NCBI GenBank assembly: GCA_900766785.1
Contig: CAAFWT010000131.1
Location: 1-8,405 of the forward strand
Direction: 5' to 3'
DNA length: 8,405 nucleotides
Source: an uncultured Paraprevotella sp.
GTDB taxonomy: Bacteria > Bacteroidota > Bacteroidia > Bacteroidales > Bacteroidaceae
Of the stretch, positions 6,087-8,405 are shown one piece after another. Both the position numbers and the translations under genes were made by a program. A model generated the notes under the pieces. The model was given only the letters and a program-made list of their open reading frames with translations. It ran no database searches and was not told the origin of the DNA. Each line of letters opens with the position of its first letter. Position 1 is the first letter of the stretch.

Positions 6087-6563
6087 ATGCGAGGAGATGA
6101 GCCACAGTCCCATGTGCTCTATCTGGCTTTGGGAACCAATTTGGGAGACCGCCGTGCCAACCTCCTTCGTGCACTGGACCTGATAGGCAAGCGCATCGGA
6201 CAGGTGGTGCGCACAAGCAGTTTCCTCCACACAGAGCCCTGGGGATTTAGCAGTACAAACACGTTTCTGAATGCCGCATGCATGGTGCATACCACACTTG
6301 AGCCCATGCAGTGCCTGGAATGTACGCAGCAGATAGAACGAGAGATGGGGCGTACACAGAAGAGTGTGCATGGAGTATATGCCGACAGAGTGATAGACAT
6401 AGACCTGCTCATATATGACGACCTGCACATAGTCACACCCCAGCTCACCTTACCACACCCTTTGATGATGGAGCGCGAGTTCGTGCTCCGTCCCCTTTCG
6501 GAAATCATGTCTTCCGAACAGCTTGACCGAATTCACCATATCCAAACAACTCAAATAACCTAA
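6087..6563 (+). CDS. folK: 6-hydroxymethyl-7,8-dihydropterin pyrophosphokinase (HPPK) FolK
   Basis: FolK transfers pyrophosphate from ATP to 6-hydroxymethyl-dihydropterin, the step before dihydropteroate synthase in folate synthesis. The 158-residue protein has family length. Motifs seen are LALGTNLGDR (13-22), the pterin-site TEPWG (49-53), the Mg-binding and signature segment RVIDIDLLIYDD (101-112, with D104 and D106), and LPHPLMMEREFVLRPLSEI (122-140). I use the ATG at 6087, two bases after the queA stop. A TTG at 6081, overlapping that stop, would add two residues and cannot be excluded. The last 15 residues after the core are variable. The gene is close enough to queA to be translationally coupled. 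Confidence 0.94.
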   Translation: MRGDEPQSHVLYLALGTNLGDRRANLLRALDLIGKRIGQVVRTSSFLHTEPWGFSSTNTFLNAACMVHTTLEPMQCLECTQQIEREMGRTQKSVHGVYADRVIDIDLLIYDDLHIVTPQLTLPHPLMMEREFVLRPLSEIMSSEQLDRIHHIQTTQIT

Positions 6564-6570
6564 TGTGTAT

Positions 6571-8405
6571 ATGTCCAAAAGAATGTCTTTCGTGACCCTG
6601 CTTGCTCTCCTTTGTGCAAGCCTGCAGGCCCAAACGTCCAATCCTGCCTGCAACATGAGTCTTACCCGTTATGTCAATCCTTTCCTGGGTACAGCCACCC
6701 TGTGGGAGCCTGCCGACTTGGGATATACCCATACAGAGACCAAAAGGCCATGGGGTGCCGAGACCTATCCCGGTGCCACACTTCCCAATGCCATGGTTCA
6801 GGCCACTCCCGTCACCATGTATCACAGTGGTTCGGGATATCAGTATGAGGACCGCGAAATCTATGCCTTTGCTCATACGGCCAAGGGACATTGGGACCAG
6901 CTCCATTTCCCCATACTGCCAGTGACAGGCATTTTCTATCCCCGCAACTTTGCATCACACTTCTCCCACCAGCGCGAGGAAGCACACCCCGGATATTACA
7001 GTGTATGGCTGGAGCGATATCAGGTGCAAGCAGAGTTGACCACCACCCTGCGCTGTGCTTTCCATCGTTATACGTTCCGTCCCGAAGACGAGAAGCGCCT
7101 GCTGGTGGATATCACCCGTAACAATGGCAATCCGCGCCATTGGGATATCCGTAAGAGTGAGCATGACGGCAATGCCTTCGAAGGATACCAGGATGGACAT
7201 GGCCGCATCTATTTCTATGCCGTATCCTCTCTGCCTGTGCAGAGTGTGAACATGGTAAAGGACAATAAGCACCGTGTGGCTGTGGTAGACTTCCAGGACA
7301 ATCGTGGAGCTGCGCCACTGGAACTGCGAATAGGATTCTCGTTTGTAAGTATCGAGAATGCCCGTATGAATCTGGAGGCAGAGATGACTGGCAAGGACTT
7401 TGCCACGGTGCGCTCAGAAGCCGACCACACCTGGCAGAATATCCTTTCCCATATCCAGGTGGAAGGAGGCACAGAGCGTCAGAAGGGACTCCTCTACAGT
7501 ACATTCTATCGCACCTTCCTCTGGCCTGTGTTGCGCAGTGATGTCAATGGAGAATACCGTGACGTGCGAGGCAATGTGGTGAAGTCGGATTTCCGCTATT
7601 ATACCGAGCCCTCCTTCTGGGATACCTATCGCAATAAGTTGCAACTCCTGGCCATGGTCTCTCCCGACGTGGCTTCCGATATCATCAAGTCCATAACGGA
7701 TATGGGTGAGAAGCGTGGCGGATATATGCCCACCTTCTTCCATGGTGACCATGCTTCCACCTTTGTCATAGGTGCATGGTTGCGTGGTGTCAGGGACTTT
7801 GACCTTGAGCGTGCCTATCGTCTCCTTCTCCAGAACGCCACCGTGCCTGGCCGTGGTGGACGTCCTTATCTGGATGAATATATCGAGCGTGGATGGATAG
7901 CAGAGAAGGATACCACCAATGTTCCCACCGAGGATGAGTATAAGGCTGCAGTCACCAAGACCGTGGAGTATGCTTATGACGATTATGCCACAGCCCAGGT
8001 GGCACGTATCCTCAAGGACAAGTCCAACTATCGCTTGCTCATGTCCCGCTCATCCAACTATAAGAATCTCTTCGACCCCTCCACCGGATTCTGGCGCGGC
8101 AAGACTGCCGATGGAGAATGGATAGAGGAATTTGATCCTTATATGCCTTACTATGCTTATCAGTATCGCGAGGCCAATGCCTGGCAAAGTCTCTTCTTTG
8201 CCCCGCACGATCCCGAAGGCATGGTGGCACTGTATCCCAGCCACGAGGCTGTGGAGCAGAAGCTGGACTCGCTCTTCAGCGAACCCTGGCGTGGCTATGA
8301 GGCATGGAACTTTACCGGATTCCTGGGTAATTATTGTCAGGGAAATCAGCCTGGCCATAGCATCCCCTACACTTACTACTTCATCAACAAACAGCCCAAG
8401 GCACA
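6571..8405 (+). CDS. GH92 family glycosidase (alpha-mannosidase-like), secreted, 3' end outside window
   Basis: The frame is open from the ATG at 6571 to the window end (611 codons); full-length GH92 enzymes are usually about 740-770 residues, so the last fifth is missing. Known members are calcium-dependent, inverting exo-alpha-mannosidases that trim mannans and N-glycans in the periplasm or at the cell surface. Residues 1-20 form a signal peptide (KR, then a hydrophobic run ending LQA before QTS); the Cys at 15 lacks a proper lipobox. Family landmarks are NPFLGT (36-41), YPGATLPNAMVQATP (66-80), EEAHPGYYSV, FWDTYRNK (349-356), GDHAS (392-396) and YREANAWQ (532-539), whose E534 corresponds to the proposed catalytic acid. 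The catalytic-base aspartates would lie beyond the edge. Oddities are FAHTAKGHWDQ (100-110) where GFSHTHLSGTG is common, and GNQP (591-594) where GNEP is usual. The product may therefore act on a different glycan. It starts 7 bp after folK. Confidence 0.88.
   Translation, partial: MSKRMSFVTLLALLCASLQAQTSNPACNMSLTRYVNPFLGTATLWEPADLGYTHTETKRPWGAETYPGATLPNAMVQATPVTMYHSGSGYQYEDREIYAFAHTAKGHWDQLHFPILPVTGIFYPRNFASHFSHQREEAHPGYYSVWLERYQVQAELTTTLRCAFHRYTFRPEDEKRLLVDITRNNGNPRHWDIRKSEHDGNAFEGYQDGHGRIYFYAVSSLPVQSVNMVKDNKHRVAVVDFQDNRGAAPLELRIGFSFVSIENARMNLEAEMTGKDFATVRSEADHTWQNILSHIQVEGGTERQKGLLYSTFYRTFLWPVLRSDVNGEYRDVRGNVVKSDFRYYTEPSFWDTYRNKLQLLAMVSPDVASDIIKSITDMGEKRGGYMPTFFHGDHASTFVIGAWLRGVRDFDLERAYRLLLQNATVPGRGGRPYLDEYIERGWIAEKDTTNVPTEDEYKAAVTKTVEYAYDDYATAQVARILKDKSNYRLLMSRSSNYKNLFDPSTGFWRGKTADGEWIEEFDPYMPYYAYQYREANAWQSLFFAPHDPEGMVALYPSHEAVEQKLDSLFSEPWRGYEAWNFTGFLGNYCQGNQPGHSIPYTYYFINKQPKA

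Noticed and set aside
6571..6633. Lipoprotein signal at Cys15 of the GH92 protein
   Set aside because: The residues before the Cys are A-L-L, so the -1 position is Leu rather than Gly, Ala or Ser. A standard signal peptidase I site after LQA fits better.

Overview
The window reads as a chromosomal piece of a Bacteroidales bacterium, most likely a Prevotellaceae member (Prevotella/Segatella type). The basis is a Bacteroidetes-type promoter (TAnnTTTG -7 box), A-rich rather than strong Shine-Dalgarno leaders, the Bacteroidetes-specific DUF3098 protein between ftsX and uppP, and the protein sequences themselves. The genus is inference.

Left part (1-810). Positions 1 to about 520 hold no convincing gene. 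They hold an unusual non-coding repeat region: an exact 40-bp direct repeat (1-40 and 461-500) bracketing a nested inverted-repeat structure. The outer stem is 36-71/364-399. The inner stem has an unbroken right arm, 294-329, whose left partner is split into 121-140 and 212-229 by a self-complementary segment of about 72 nt. No transposase, integrase or reverse transcriptase lies beside it within the window. A 10-bp hairpin (560-589) separates this region from the gene block, and a promoter at about 751-786 precedes the first gene.

Right part (811-8405). Eight co-directional genes are tightly packed on the + strand: miaB, ftsX, a DUF3098 small membrane protein, uppP, truB, queA, folK and a GH92 glycosidase cut by the window edge. 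The gaps are 19, 28, -8, 26, 127, 2 and 7 bp. This suggests one or two transcription units. The only sizeable gap, before queA, holds a (TA)7 tract and a 61-nt stem-loop candidate.

Function. Three genes modify tRNA: MiaB (ms2i6A37), TruB (pseudouridine 55) and QueA (queuosine 34). FtsX and UppP serve cell division and cell-wall lipid-carrier recycling, DUF3098 is an uncharacterised inner-membrane protein, and FolK belongs to folate synthesis. This is a growth-linked housekeeping cluster. The secreted GH92 family member directly behind folK is the one gene that does not fit the theme. It also departs from remembered family motifs, notably GNQP where GNEP is usual. No defence, phage or plasmid genes are visible. 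The part most likely to be undescribed is the structured repeat element at the left edge.
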